A stretch of DNA of 64,000 bases from Aspidapion aeneum (GCA_963576565.1 OY755045.1:36476667-36540666), one strand, 5' to 3'. Counted from the stretch's first letter, positions 9,700 to 19,915 are shown. Notes: generated by a model not told the origin, from the sequence alone. A program made the numbers and translations.

Positions 9700-10300
9700 T
9701 TCGTCTTTTTTATGACGCTGATGTTTTTTTAGGATCAAGGAACCGAACCGAAACGAACCAACGAAAAAATACAAGCCGTGACCTAAAAAAATCATCTGAT
9801 ATACCAAGGTCTATTTTTACATCGGGTCTTATGGGAGCAAGCGTGAAGTAGGGAAGGGGTAACGTGGTCATTACCCCCCCTAGAAAAAAATTATTTCAAC
9901 TTTCAGTTAATAAATATCGGGCTAACCGCATAATTAGAAAAAAAAAATTGCATAAATATTGTGTCGAATATTATCCCCTCCTACATTTAAGCCCAGATAC
10001 GCGCTTATATGGAAGGATAAAGGTTTTTTTCACGATAATTTTAAAATGACACTAGAGATTTTCTTAATTTTTTTTTAAAACGTTTTCTTGAAAAAGAACA
10101 AATCAAATGACATTTTTTTGAAAAATAAATTTTTTAAATTTGCTCTCCTGACAAACCCTTCACCTTTTTACACCAAAAAAATGTCCCCAATGGACAGGTT
10201 AGGATACATTTTCGTTCAGTTGACAAAGGTTATATTAGCAAATAGCAGGACCAGGGTGATAATTTTATAAAATAATTTTCCGTAAAAATGACATTAGAAT
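9700..10300. other. mostly unassigned; MITE end at 9835-9900
   Basis: GCAAGCGTGAAGTAGG, then GGGGTAACGTGGT and CCCCCCTAG (9835-9900) resemble the inverted right end of the element at 45981-46167. The rest holds only short frames without a domain. Confidence 0.35.
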
Positions 10301-10310
10301 TTTTTTTTTA

Positions 10311-10495
10311 TTATTGAAAAAAATATATTTTTGATGAAAATGTTTGAAAAATCTTTGAAGAAAATGTCTTCAAAGAAAATCTTTTTAAAGAAAATGTTTT
10401 TGAACAAATTTTCTTTTGAAACAAAGCTTTCAAGCAACTTCCTGTTTGAAAAAACTGTTTTCTTATAATTTTTCTTTTGAAGAAAATGTCACACT
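10311..10495. repeat. degenerate AGAAAATGTTT repeats, related to the 31-bp family
   Basis: Irregular units of the type GAAAATGTTTTTGAACAAATTT recur about every 30 bp. The words match, in inverted orientation, the 31-bp array at 37755-38530. Confidence 0.5.
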
Positions 10496-10892
10496 AGGTA
10501 CTATAGTTATAGTGTACGTGTGAGCTAATATAACTAAAAACTGAAATATATTTTATTCAACTCTACACTAAATTACCTTATGTTTGATACCACACAAGCC
10601 ATGTTTTGACTTAAACTCAAATTTTTGAAATCCACCCCCACTTAAAAAAAACAAAAACTAAAATATATTTTGTTAAACTCCGGACTCAATTACCTTTCAT
10701 TTGATATCACACACGCCATATTTTCACTTAAACTCTAATTTTTGAAATATACCCCCACCCTTTTTTTAAAATAAGACCCAGCCTAGGTACCAAATTTCAT
10801 TGAAATCGGCTAAGCTGTTTTTTGAGTTATGCGCGTTGGTCGTTACAGACAGACATACAGACATACAGACAGACAGACAGACAGACATACAT

Positions 10893-10926
<34 letters not shown>

Positions 10927-11075
10927 GGCGCAACAAAAAAGTTTTAAAACCATCTGAAACGCAAAGATATATAAAAAATTTTGAAATCGGAGCAACTTTT
11001 TTTTTCTCGAAAAAATTAGGATCACCATAGCTCACACTACTATAGTATAGTATATGTGTGAGCTAAAATTTATCT
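10487..11075. repeat. composite repeat with duplicated unit and (ACAG)n
   Basis: Two ~125-bp direct copies (10525-10650 and 10658-10765) share CTAAAATATATTTT.TT, TTTGATA.CACAC and AATTTTTGAAAT..ACCCCCAC. The segment from GGTACCAAATTTCATTGAAA (10785) to GATCACCATAG (11030) has a second copy at 13716-13900. ACAG/ACAT microsatellite at 10845-10926 gives the short VCLSVCLS frames, which are not genes. TGTGAGCTA-type hairpins sit at both ends. Confidence 0.6.
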
Positions 11076-11082
11076 ACAATGA

Positions 11083-11455
11083 AAACACGTTCTTTTCTTG
11101 AATAAATTGTTTTACCTTTAAACAATTTGTTTTGAATTTAAATATTTTTTCTTAGTTTAACGCAGGGTTTAATCTTAAAACGAGACTTAATTTTTCTTCC
11201 TTAATTGTTGTGTTTCAGTACACTCCATTTTGTAACAAAGCAAATTGTCTTCATATAAGTGATATTTTGCTTCCAGAGGAAACGGTGCCTTAGAATAATT
11301 CAGTTGCAATTTATAATAAAACAATTTCCGTTTCACATTAAAATAAAGAGGCAAGACATTTTTTGTGCAATATAATATTCTCTTGGTGAATAGGAAAGCA
11401 CAAATTATTTTACTTCAAATCAATTTGCTTTGATCTTAGACAATTTTTTTTACCG
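11083..11455 (+). repeat. dispersed repeat family Z, copy 1
   Basis: Collinear, inverted, with 63108-63466: TTCTTGAATAAATT, AAACAATTTGTTTTGAATTT, CTCTTGGTGAATAGGAAAGC and a TTTTTTACCGTG end. The 63-kb copy has CACG.TAAAAAA-type ends in inverted orientation, so a short-TIR element is likely. Confidence 0.6.
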
Positions 11456-11697
11456 TGAAGCATCGCGTGTGAGGATGCATGGGTATGCCCCATATTTATG
11501 CTCTAACGTATTTGGTTTGAGCATTCAGCTGATTTTAAGGTTAACCGGGGATCCCCAGTAGTTGAATAGCGGTTTTTAGGTTATTAATGCTGGACCGCTA
11601 ACTTTTTAGCTGTGATTCCCTCCATGGGCGTTTACGACTAAGTCGCGGCTATTAACTACAACTAACTGGTTAAAAAAAAAACCAATAATACGATTTA

Positions 11698-11746
11698 TAG
11701 AATCACTGCATCCTGGAAGCCTGGCTTTCGTGATGCAATGACCCTA
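11698..11746. mobile_element. 49-bp hairpin with hAT-like ends
   Basis: TAGAATCACTGCATC at the left and TAGGGTCATTGCATCA read inward from the right are inverted. CACTGCATCCTGGAAGCC matches the end of the 3.4-kb element at 36244. Flanks ACGATTTA (11690-11697) and GCGACTTA (11747-11754) agree at 6 of 8 bases, consistent with an aged 8-bp duplication. Confidence 0.6.
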
Positions 11747-11820
11747 GCGACTTAGTCTTATAAGCGACCCTGGCAGAAATCCTAGCTTTATTTGGCTTTT
11801 GTGAATTAAGTAGTTGACAG

Positions 11821-12687
11821 CAGGGCCATCGCTTACAGATTTGCCGCCCGGACAAAAATGTAAAATGCCGAGGTAAAAGCGATAACGTAAACCATTTCCA
11901 CTAGAGATGGGTACTTCGCGAACGAACTAGAAAAATGAACTAGTTCATTTGACAAGGAAAACGAACTAGTTCACTTTTCTAAAATGAACTAGTTCAAAAT
12001 GAACTATAAAGAAGCAACAACTCGCGAGGCTTAACCCAATTGTTTCTGTACATTATATTGTGCATTAGAAACCCGGCTATCTGTATTCCCGTTCGTGAAA
12101 TACTCAACGATACCGCGGTGCTTTTTACGAGGAACGAACAAACTGATAGAAATGAACTGTTAAGTTGAACTAATAAGTGAATTCGGCGCTCGTTTAGTCG
12201 ATTAGTCGCATCACCTGTTTCGTTGCATTGAGTGGCACGCTCAAGCTACAATGAACTGAACTATTTACGACGTCGGCAACACTGACAGGATGACCATTCC
12301 GTTAATAGTTCAAACGAACTAGTTCAGTGAACTAGTTCATTTTGGTGAACTAGTTCACATGAACTACTTCATTAAAATGAACTGCTAAGCACATCTCTAA
12401 TTTCCACAGTGGCGTAGCGTGACTTCGGGGGCGGGGGGTCGATGGCTGAAAAGGGCGCCCTTAAAAAAATTTGAGACCAAAAATAAAAGGTTATCCATAG
12501 TGCTTAAGGTAGTTCTTTGTTTCACACATTACGCTTATGTGTAAATTAAAATCTTTTACGGTGTATGAAGTTTAAGTGATCTCTATATAGAAGATTTATG
12601 TATTTAGTTTTTTTTATATAAATTATACAGCCTATTTGCCGCCGGCTCGGGTAGGGGCCCGATTCACCCGGGCCCGGCGCGGCCCTG
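11821..12687. mobile_element. possible hAT-like element with CAGGGCC ends (nested host)
   Basis: CAGGGCC at 11821 and GGCCCTG ending at 12687 are inverted, with GCCGCC-containing subterminal sequence on both sides. Flanks GTTGACAG and GTTGACTG are similar but out of register by one base. It contains the clear insertion 11902-12399, and at 12407 a CAGTGGCGTAGCGTGAC end of another hAT-type MITE whose partner was not found. Confidence 0.35.
11902..12399. mobile_element. hAT-type MITE with GAACTAGTTC subterminal array
   Basis: Ends TAGAGATGGG and ACATCTCTA are inverted and flanked by a perfect 8-bp duplication ATTTCCAC (11894-11901, 12400-12407). At least six copies of the palindrome GAACTAGTTC or one-base variants crowd the first ~100 and last ~90 bases. 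Repeated subterminal motifs are known transposase-binding sites in hAT elements; that role here is inference. No coding frame. Confidence 0.85.
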
Positions 12688-12699
12688 TTGACTGAAAAC

Positions 12700-13200
12700 T
12701 CAAAAATGTTAAAATTCATTTATGTTGCACAAAACCAATCTTAATTATTCCAATAATACATCACAGAGATTCATTAACCCCAGGAGGCCGATTTGTATGC
12801 CGTCCAAATATTTGGAAAAGAAAGACAACACGATTATGGATATCCTAAAAACATGGATATTATTCAATCGGCGTTGCCATAAAGACATTTTGATAAGTAA
12901 ATTTCATGTCGATCACCCGCTGTGTATTTTCCAGTTGTAAGGATGGATGTTTCAGTTTAAAAACATATATTTATCAGATAAAACTTAGTTGTTGCAATGC
13001 AGTTTATACACAGAAAAAAAATCAAATCAAGGCAATTGGCATCGATTCAAAACAGAAACTCCTTTTCTATGCACGAAAGCAATATCCGCTTCAAAAGAAA
13101 ATAATTATTTTCTTAAAATTTTAAATTCACTGAAGGCAAACCACTTATTAAAAGATACAATTGTTGTAGTTCAAGAAAATCATATCGGCTCAAATATCTA
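12700..13200 (+). other. short frames of unknown origin
   Basis: Overlapping frames at 12722-12940, 12906-13124 and 12989-13201 show no recognisable domain. The mixture of codon-like composition and frame breaks could be an old LINE fragment, but nothing specific supports this. Confidence 0.2.
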
Positions 13201-13201
13201 A

Positions 13202-13637
13202 GGGAACGTCCCTAAATTACGTAACGTAAAAATTCAGGATTTTGGACCCCCCTCGTAACGCATTTTCAAGAAAAAACACATTAAAAAAATTATTGTGTGT
13301 GCTTAAGGCCACACGGCAGAAGTGTAAACTTCAACAAGGCGAAATTAAGAATACTGGCCCATAAAATATTCTGCAAAGCGGACCGAACCGAACTCTTCTG
13401 TGTACTGGCCTTCATCTGCATCATCATATCGCTCGTAAATGTTTCTCACAGTTAGTCGAGTCGAGCCGATTTCACCCGAATGAGCGTTACATAGCCGAGC
13501 CTGACGGCTCAGTTCAATTCACTACCCACAAAAACTGCTAAACGCGGCTAAAGAAGTTTACACTTCAAAAAAAATTGAGTGTAACGCAATGCCTTCCCTC
13601 CCCATCCTAGAGCATTACGTAATTTAAGGACAGACCC
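13202..13637. mobile_element. PIF/Harbinger-like MITE, TAA target duplication
   Basis: GGGAACGTCCCTAAATTACG at the left and GGGTCTGTCCTTAAATTACG read inward from the right are inverted. TAA occurs at 13199-13201 and 13638-13640. A 3-bp TWA duplication is typical of PIF/Harbinger. A family Y repeat (13294-13566) is nested inside. Confidence 0.65.
13294..13566. repeat. dispersed repeat family Y, copy 2
   Basis: About 90% identical to 6371-6645. It splits the MITE, whose uninterrupted form is seen near 7850. An A-rich AAAAAAATT duplication appears at both sides. Confidence 0.65.
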
Positions 13638-13715
13638 TAAACTTACACGATTCTACGGCCACCCTTTTATTGGCTTATGTCCGGTAAATTATATTCGTTT
13701 GGCAAAACCAAAATT

Positions 13716-13900
13716 AGGTACCAAATTTCATTAAAAGCGGGCAAGCACTTTTTGAGTTTTGCGCGTTGATCTTTACCGACAAATAGACGGACAGACGGCG
13801 TGACAGAAACGTTTCAAAATAATCTAAAACGCAAAAATATACAAAAAAAATTAAAATCGAAGCAACACTTTTTTTCCTATTTTTGACACGATCACTATAG
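13716..13900. repeat. second copy of the GGTACCAAATTTCATT repeat
   Basis: From AGGTACCAAATTTCATT to GATCACTATAG it follows 10785-11030 base for base apart from a much shorter ACAG tract. This end resembles the 3' ends of RTE-type elements, which is suggestive only. Confidence 0.6.
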
Positions 13901-14210
13901 ATAGCTATTTACATAATACTCGTATGTATGTAAAAATTCTTATCGTATTTGTTTCTTAAAACAATAAAATCCATCTATCTATTTAGCCCATATACGTAAT
14001 ATTCCAATACTCCCTGTTACCTTTTTCCACAATGGTTGGCGTTTGATACAAACATTCAAAAATAAAGGTACGAAAAATGTAGATACCAAATTTACATAGA
14101 ATTTTTGTCATCTGTACGCCGATGATTTGACGTAACGAATACAAGAATAAAATAATATCCATGCGTAAATGTATAACCAATCAGGACATTTTATCTCAAG
14201 GACCGCAAAG

Positions 14211-14256
14211 TAAGGACACTCATCGTAAAGGCAATGCTTGACAATGAGTAACCTTA
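14211..14256. mobile_element. 46-bp hairpin element with perfect 8-bp duplication
   Basis: The insert starts TAAGGACACTCATCGTAAAG and ends TGAGTAACCTTA, nearly a perfect hairpin. CCGCAAAG flanks it on both sides (14203-14210, 14257-14264). The same ends occur in the 59-bp element at 32667-32725. Confidence 0.85.
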
Positions 14257-14484
14257 CCGCAAAGAGGATAGACTTATACCCATTGATATTACTATTTCAA
14301 ATATGTTTGCATTCTGCATCGTAAGGTACTGTATGTATTGCAGTAATACGTACTATACGGAAATAATATGCATATGTTTTTGAAAGCAACCAATCAGGTC
14401 TTTTTTGCTTAAAGACCCCAAGAACCTCATGTTTGCATCATAAATGGGCAGTTACCGTGGGTATTGGAATATTGTGTAATTGAT

Positions 14485-15115
14485 TTAGCCTTCTTCAATC
14501 CATCTTTGGACATATAGGCCTTACCCAATATCTTCCACTCTTCTCTGTCTGTCGCCGTGTGCATCCATCTACTTCGTGCGTGTTTCTTCAAATCGTCCGC
14601 CCATCTCTTTTGAGGTCTTCCCCTACTTCTTATATTTTCCTAGATTCTCCAGTCTACAATACATTTGTTCCATCGATCGTCTTTCTGTCTGATATTATGA
14701 CCGGCAAATTTCCATTTTAATTTTGCTACTTCTCCACCGGCATCCCTTACTTTTGTTTTTTTCTTATCCATTCATTTCTTTTTCTATCCGTTAGCTTTAC
14801 ATGTAACATTTGTCTTTCCATTGATCTTTGGGCTTTTGTTACCTTATTCATGTTTGATTTTGTAAGTGTGCAGGTCTGGGATCCATAGGTAAGTACAGGA
14901 AGGATACAAGGTTTTTCGGCACTGAGAATATTTTTTATTTTTTAATATGTACCTTAATTTACCGAATGCTACCCAGGCCAATCGTACTCGTCTCTTGATT
15001 TCAGCTGTTCGGTTGTCTTTTTTTTGTTTAAAAATTTGTCCCAGATTCCTCTACTTGTTCTATTTTTGCTTGGTTTATTCTGATCGTGATATCTTGATCT
15101 GTTTGTTTGAAACTC
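14485..15115 (-). pseudogene. RTE-like LINE ORF2, C-terminal remnant
   Basis: Read on the minus strand, EIKRRVRLAWVAFGKLRYIL (about 14945-15005) is followed, with stops and frame changes, by LTYGSQTCTLTKSNMNK, AQRSMERQMLHVKLTDR, KLKWKFAGHN and RGRPQKRWADDLKKHA. This order is the post-RT region of RTE-type endonuclease-reverse transcriptases common in insects. Several nonsense codons show that it is dead. The RT palm expected upstream is missing; a Penelope-like piece occupies its place. Confidence 0.75.
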
Positions 15116-15119
15116 GTAG

Positions 15120-15488
15120 ACAATGATTGAGTAGAAATAAAACTTCGGACTTCCATTGTTTTTATTCATTTTAAACACGACGTTTCGGTTAGTAAATATC
15201 TCTAACCGTTTTCAAGTGTAAACTAATCAATCTAGTCTCTAGGCTACTACTTATACTACTTGGTGTGCAGTCAGGTGTAACGGACCGCCCCCTTTTTTAA
15301 TCCTGAGACGCCTGTTTTCCTTAAGGAGTGGTTTCCATATGTTTGGTATGTCCGTGCTTGATTGACTGAAAACTTCTTTATTCTGCATTATAAACGCAGC
15401 TTCAATAAACTTTCGTTTTCGCCAATGCGACTCCTTATGCAAAACTTTAGCTTCAGACAACTGAATCCTGTGATCATTTGACCATGCA
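15120..15488 (-). pseudogene. Penelope-like element 3' end (endonuclease C-terminus and UTR)
   Basis: On the minus strand HAWSNDHRIQLSEAKVLHKE continues SHWRKRKFIEAAFI and IPNIWKPLL, the usual last part of the Penelope-like GIY-YIG endonuclease, and stops at 15251. Downstream, GGTTAG and CTAACC bracket a loop and lead into GAAACGTCG, the layout of the Penelope hammerhead motif though with a degenerate first core. A 5'-truncated insertion into the RTE-like element is the simplest reading. Confidence 0.6.
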
Positions 15489-15880
15489 TGAATGTTGTAT
15501 TCGTTGGCTCGTTCTATTAGGATTTTCATGGTTAATAGGTATTCAACTGTACGGAAACCTACTTGTTCTGTTGATTGATATCCGTCAAATTTTGTTGTTA
15601 GTCTATCTGTTAATATTTTTGTGAATAGCTTATAAATTACATTAAGGAGTGTTATAGGTCGATAGTCTTTTAGGTCTGCTCTATGCCTTTCTTGTGTAGA
15701 ATAATCGTTATAAATTATTTCCAGTTGTTTATGATAATTTTTTTTTAGTATTTTATTCAGGAGACTATGGAGGGTATTAACTACAGCTTTACCACGGTAC
15801 TTGAGCATTTCTATCGTTACTCCGTCTTTTCCAGGCGATTTCTTATCTTTCATTTTCTTGAATGCTCTAAACAATGAAAC
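15489..15880 (-). pseudogene. RTE-like reverse transcriptase, N-terminal (fingers) fragment
   Basis: The ORF beginning at 15874 (minus) reads KKMKDKKSPGKDGVTIEMLK, then DLKDYRPITLLNVIYKLFTK and EQVGFRTVEYLLTM, the early RT motifs of RTE-like LINEs (K.PG.DG, RPI.LL...K...K). The expected FxDxxKAFD block is absent because the frame passes directly into the Penelope-like sequence at about 15488. Hence the apparent 207-residue protein is a chimera of two elements. Confidence 0.75.
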
Positions 15881-15889
15881 GTAGCTTTC

Positions 15890-16180
15890 TAATTAAGAAT
15901 ACAATGATTTTTATTCCAGTAAAGGACTGTCTTGATTGAAAAGTTATTTGTTACCTGTTTGCTTTAAAACATTTTTATTCTTGGTAAAAGAAAGTCATTA
16001 TCTCCAAATAAGAAAATTATTATTTGTAGCAATTCTAAAAATTACAATATTTACCAAAAAATTGTTACTATTGCTCTACGATGAATTTCGTACGTTTTGA
16101 TGCATATGATGACTGTGTAGAAAATACATTTTTAACATAAGAACGAGCCCCCGTGCCGCTGCAGATGCCATACGGAGAAC
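15890..16180. other. unassigned AT-rich stretch
   Basis: No frame, repeat or motif recognised. Confidence 0.3.
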
Positions 16181-16414
16181 ATGTCAAAAGTTATAATAGC
16201 AAAAAATTTCGCTTTCTGTAGAGCGTGCTCCAAGATCATAATATCTCGTAGTTATATGGATATAATGTTTAATCTAAACTTTAGAATTTGTTTGGATACA
16301 AAACCTATTGGAATAAAAATAGATTCATATTCGATGCAAATATTTGATAGATACAGTTCAGTAGTGGCCAGAAATATAGCAGCCTCTAAATTTAAAATAA
16401 AGTCACGTAATTAG
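16181..16414 (+). CDS. hypothetical 77-residue frame
   Basis: Starts MSKVIIAKNFAFCRACSKII and ends at TAG 16412-16414. Not recognised. It has two close cysteines and no clear signal peptide. Random occurrence in AT-rich DNA is possible; the preceding 30 bases are GC-rich. Low confidence that it is a gene. Confidence 0.15.
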   Translation: MSKVIIAKNFAFCRACSKIIISRSYMDIMFNLNFRICLDTKPIGIKIDSYSMQIFDRYSSVVARNIAASKFKIKSRN

Positions 16415-16429
16415 ATTAGGTCAAATACA

Positions 16430-17460
16430 AGGGCGTCGATAAGGGGGTGTTCAATGGGGTAATTACACTCCCACGCAAAAAGCAACAACAAAAAGCATTT
16501 AGACCCCCAAGAAGAAAAAATATTTGCGTTAGAAGGTTTATCCACATAATACTTATCACAGAAAACTTCTCTTGCCACTTATTGTCCGGCCAGAATAAAA
16601 TGAGGCGCAAAAGAGATGGCTTCACTTATCGCTGTCTTTCTCTGTCCAGTGGCGTGCTATAATTTTTTAATTCATCATTATTAGGTATTAATTTTATATT
16701 TTACTCCTTCTAAGCCTTTTTTTGCTGGAAAACTCCATACCTTATTTTTCTTAAAAAGAAATATTTTTTCAAAACTTTTATACTTATATTATATATTTAG
16801 TCACCTTTTTTATTAGGTAGTTGCGTACGAATCTAGCCACCTAAAAAATATCAATTGACTTTCTAAAAATTGCAAAAATCCAAAACCATTCGTTATATCT
16901 TCAAAATTAAAACTCCACACATTTTTATTAAAAAATTAAAAAAGTGTAAATGATACGCCAGCGATAAAAATAGAAGCCCAAATAAAAGGGTGTAAATTGT
17001 GAACGGGCCGGAGTCTACTTGAGCCAGCGGTAACAATACAAACCCAATAAAAGGATGTGAATTATGAACGGGCTGGAGTCGATTTCGATAAACGTACCAG
17101 ACGAGTACCGTGTTTTCTTTTAATATTAAGATTTTGTTCATAGTAAATTTGCTAAAAATAAAGAACACCCAGTAAGACAAAAGTGCTGTAAACAGAGGTA
17201 GATAGATTAAGTTGAGCCATCTCTTTTGCGCCTCATTTTATTCTGGCCGGACAGTACAAGGGCGTCGATAAGAGAGTGTTCAAAGGGGTAATTAAACTGG
17301 CATGAAAAAAAAATGCAACCCATGCAACAACAAAAAGCATTTATCGCTTCCAAGAAAAAATATATTTGCGTCGCGGGACAAACAGGTTAGATCAGTTCTC
17401 GTTAGAATGCTTGTCCATAAAATATTTATCACAGAAAACTTCTCTTGACAGTTACTATCA
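16430..17460. repeat. inverted-repeat block flanked by related direct copies
   Basis: CAAGGGCGTCGATAAG...GTGTTCAA.GGGGTAATTA recurs at 16430-16580 and 17257-17460. Between them, 39 bases at 16583-16621 (TGTCCGGCCAGAATAAAATG...) are inverted at 17214-17253. A ~64-bp unit is duplicated in tandem at 16959-17088 (GTGAACGGGCCGGAGTC and TATGAACGGGCTGGAGTC). A CAGTGGCGTGC end lies at 16648. This looks like a TIR element inside or beside a duplicated repeat; the class is unclear. Confidence 0.5.
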
Positions 17461-17499
17461 ACTCTTTGTCTATTTAAAAGCACTATTAAGAATTTTTGA

Positions 17500-17980
17500 T
17501 CTCCTGAGAGCTCCTAGTAGTAGACTCGCATGGTAGGAATTTCCTCTGCTCCACGGCTTCTGCTGCAGCACTGTCGCAATTCGAAATCGCACGGAGGTTC
17601 GAAAATTGCTCTCCTGCATTAAACTCTCTAAAATGTGTATATTTGCGAGAGACCAAACGGTAAGATGTTAAGGCGGGTCTAAACGTAACGTTTTGCCTGA
17701 CGTTTTACTTGTCAGGCCAAACGGTTAGGTAAAACTGATGGCAAACCAGTGTCTACACCAGTCAAATTTTTGCTGCGTGCAGTGTTCTTAAGTAACACGT
17801 CGTATACCTAATTGTTTGTGTCACGATCGGTGTAAATTTTGTTTTTTTTATATTCAGTTCAGTAAAAAATTCTTTTGACCATGATCTAATGTCGGATATT
17901 TTATATATCGACTTAAAAAATTTGCACTCGACAGCCAATGAATTAAATTTGTATGCATTACCACAAGAAAGTAAAAACAA
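17500..17980. other. unassigned stretch
   Basis: GCGGGTCTAAACGTAACG and following inverted words near 17675-17765 suggest a short palindromic repeat. No gene recognised. Confidence 0.3.
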
Positions 17981-17984
17981 AAAA

Positions 17985-18445
17985 GGTTAGTGGATGTCTT
18001 AACAGTATTTTATGGAGCAGAGAGATAATAAAGAATGTAAAATTTAACGCTGCTGTATGGAATAGAGACTTGTCGCGTAACAGAAAAATACAAAACAAAA
18101 ATAGAAAGTGTCGAAATGGATGCAATAAGAAGATCAATGAGAATATCTAGAACAGATCACATAAGAAATGAGATCATAAAAGAAAAAATGGGGATCGAGG
18201 GAAGCATAATGGATGACATCACTAGAAGACAACTGATATGCTTTGGCCATGTACAACAGTTGAACGACGAAAGATAGATAGATAGAATGGCAACTAATAG
18301 GGCTCAGAAAAAGAGGGCGTCCTAAACTAGAATGGCACCAATCAATCCAAAGAACAATGAGCAAAAAAAACCTGACCGAAGATGATTGTCAGGATCAAAG
18401 GAGGTGGAGAATAGGCGTCGGACAACGTAGAAAATCTTTCTAAAC
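17985..18445 (+). pseudogene. RTE-like LINE ORF2 C-terminal fragment, copy A
   Basis: Frames on the plus strand give AIRRSMRISRTDHIRNEIIK, GIEGSIMDDITRRQLICFGH and RRWRIG.GQRRK-like ends in broken order, the typical tail of RTE-type ORF2 proteins (IxRTDxxRNxxI...RRQLxxxGHVxR...W). A TAGTAGTA tail closes it. Copies B (27920-28435) and C (40895-41405, minus) share more than 80% of the bases by eye. Frameshifts and stops mark it as dead. Confidence 0.7.
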
Positions 18446-18449
18446 CGAC

Positions 18450-19060
18450 ATAGTAGTAGTATTCTCGTTATTATAAATCTATCATCTAAAAATTTGTTCT
18501 CACAACCTCAAATCTCGAGACCATTAAAAAACCTCTTTTTAATGAAAAATGCTTGTATTTAGTTTGTTTAGAATACTCTCTTCTTTAAAGGCGCACATTA
18601 GATTGATCGATGAGGCTCGTAAATACGCCGGATTGACATGTTTCTAAACTTATTTAGATCACTGACAGGCTTTGGAAATCCAAGTAGGCTCCAAAGCAGC
18701 GTTGTCAAATTTTTTAGTTTTTATATACACTTGCTTCATTAAAATATAATACACTATATTGCCACGAGAGGGTTTTAACGTGACGTAACAGAGTTTAAGT
18801 TAGGTTTATGGTTTTATTTAACACTAATAATAATTACTACTTACATTAAATACATCTTGCTAATAAATGCGTATCCTCTTGATACGATCTATTTCTGACT
18901 ACTCCTTGTCTTCACTGTTAAGTTGTACATGAGGGACGTTACGTTTTCAGCTTACAACTAACTGCTAAACTCTTTTAGAGATGCTTTTGTTAAAAACTGT
19001 TTCTCATTAATAGGATAACGAGATGTTTTTTGTTTCCTGTATAAACATCATTAATTACCG
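18450..19060. other. unassigned stretch
   Basis: AT-rich, no recognisable element or frame. Confidence 0.3.
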
Positions 19061-19209
19061 GTCAATTGCTTATTGCTTTTAATTCCATATACAGATTATT
19101 ACACGTTTTAATACCAATTGAACTATATACAGAAGTTCATTTTCTTAGATTGTTTAGGGTTAATGTGCACGTGCTTATAAACGTATATATATTTATCGCT
19201 TTCACAACG

Positions 19210-19211
<2 letters not shown>

Positions 19212-19276
<65 letters not shown>
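19212..19276. repeat. (TA)n microsatellite at a LINE 3' end
   Basis: About 32 TA units lie exactly after the last ORF2 residues (WRLGI) of the minus-strand LINE. RTE-type elements have very short 3' UTRs and microsatellite tails, so this is probably the element tail, later expanded. Confidence 0.85.
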
Positions 19277-19277
<1 letters not shown>

Positions 19278-19604
19278 CAATCTCCACTCGTTTCTGTTTG
19301 CCCATAATTCATCATCTAGGGCTCTTATTCTTATTTCACTATCTATTCCTTCTCTCCAGCTTCTCCTCGGCCTTCCTCGTTTAATTCGGCCAGTTGGTTT
19401 CCATTGTAATATTTGTTTAGGTAGTCTTCCATCATCCATTCTTTGTACATGTCCGTACCACACCAGTTGTTTTGTTCTTATATCATCCACTAGAGTACGT
19501 TCACCCACTGTCATAATTTCTCTTATTCTTTGATTGGTAACTCTTTCTCTTTTTGATTTCCCTGCTGCTCTTCTCCAATAGTCCATCTCCGTAGCGGAAA
19601 GCAT
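19277..19604 (-). pseudogene. LINE ORF2 C-terminal domain
   Basis: The frame reads LSATEMDYWRRAAGKSKRER, IREIM, VDDIRTKQLVWYGHVQRMDD, IKRGRPRRSWREGI and ends NEWRLGI before the TA array. This MxxWRRxxG...W.GHVxRM...RGRPxxxW...I.....W...R..WRLG series is the conserved ORF2 tail often misannotated as 'craniofacial development protein 2-like' in insects. Confidence 0.8.
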
Positions 19605-19915
19605 TTTTTCTGTTCTATCTTTGATTGGTCATACTTCTGAGCCGTATGTAATAATACTTTTAACAATGGTGTTATATATAAGCTTTTTGTTATGTTTTGA
19701 TATACTCTGGTCCCAAATTATTCCATTTAATAAAGTTATTGCTTTTCTTCTTTGTACGTTTCTATCTTTTATAGCTTTGTCTAGTGTTCGTCAGCTGTAA
19801 TTTTTAGACCCAAGTATTTATACTCATCACAGGACTGAATTCGCTGCCCAGTATTTAAGATTAGATCCTGTTTCGTTCCACCAATACACATATACTCTGT
19901 CTTATTAATATTAAC

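Noticed and set aside
10766..11035. VCLSVCLS cysteine-rich frames
   Set aside because: They are the translation of an ACAG microsatellite.
12407..12690. Complete CAGTGGCG-type hAT element
   Set aside because: Only the left end is clear; no matching right end or target duplication was found.
19066..19533. 155-residue plus-strand frame with YIYIYI run
   Set aside because: It is the antisense of the LINE ORF2 tail joined to the TA microsatellite.
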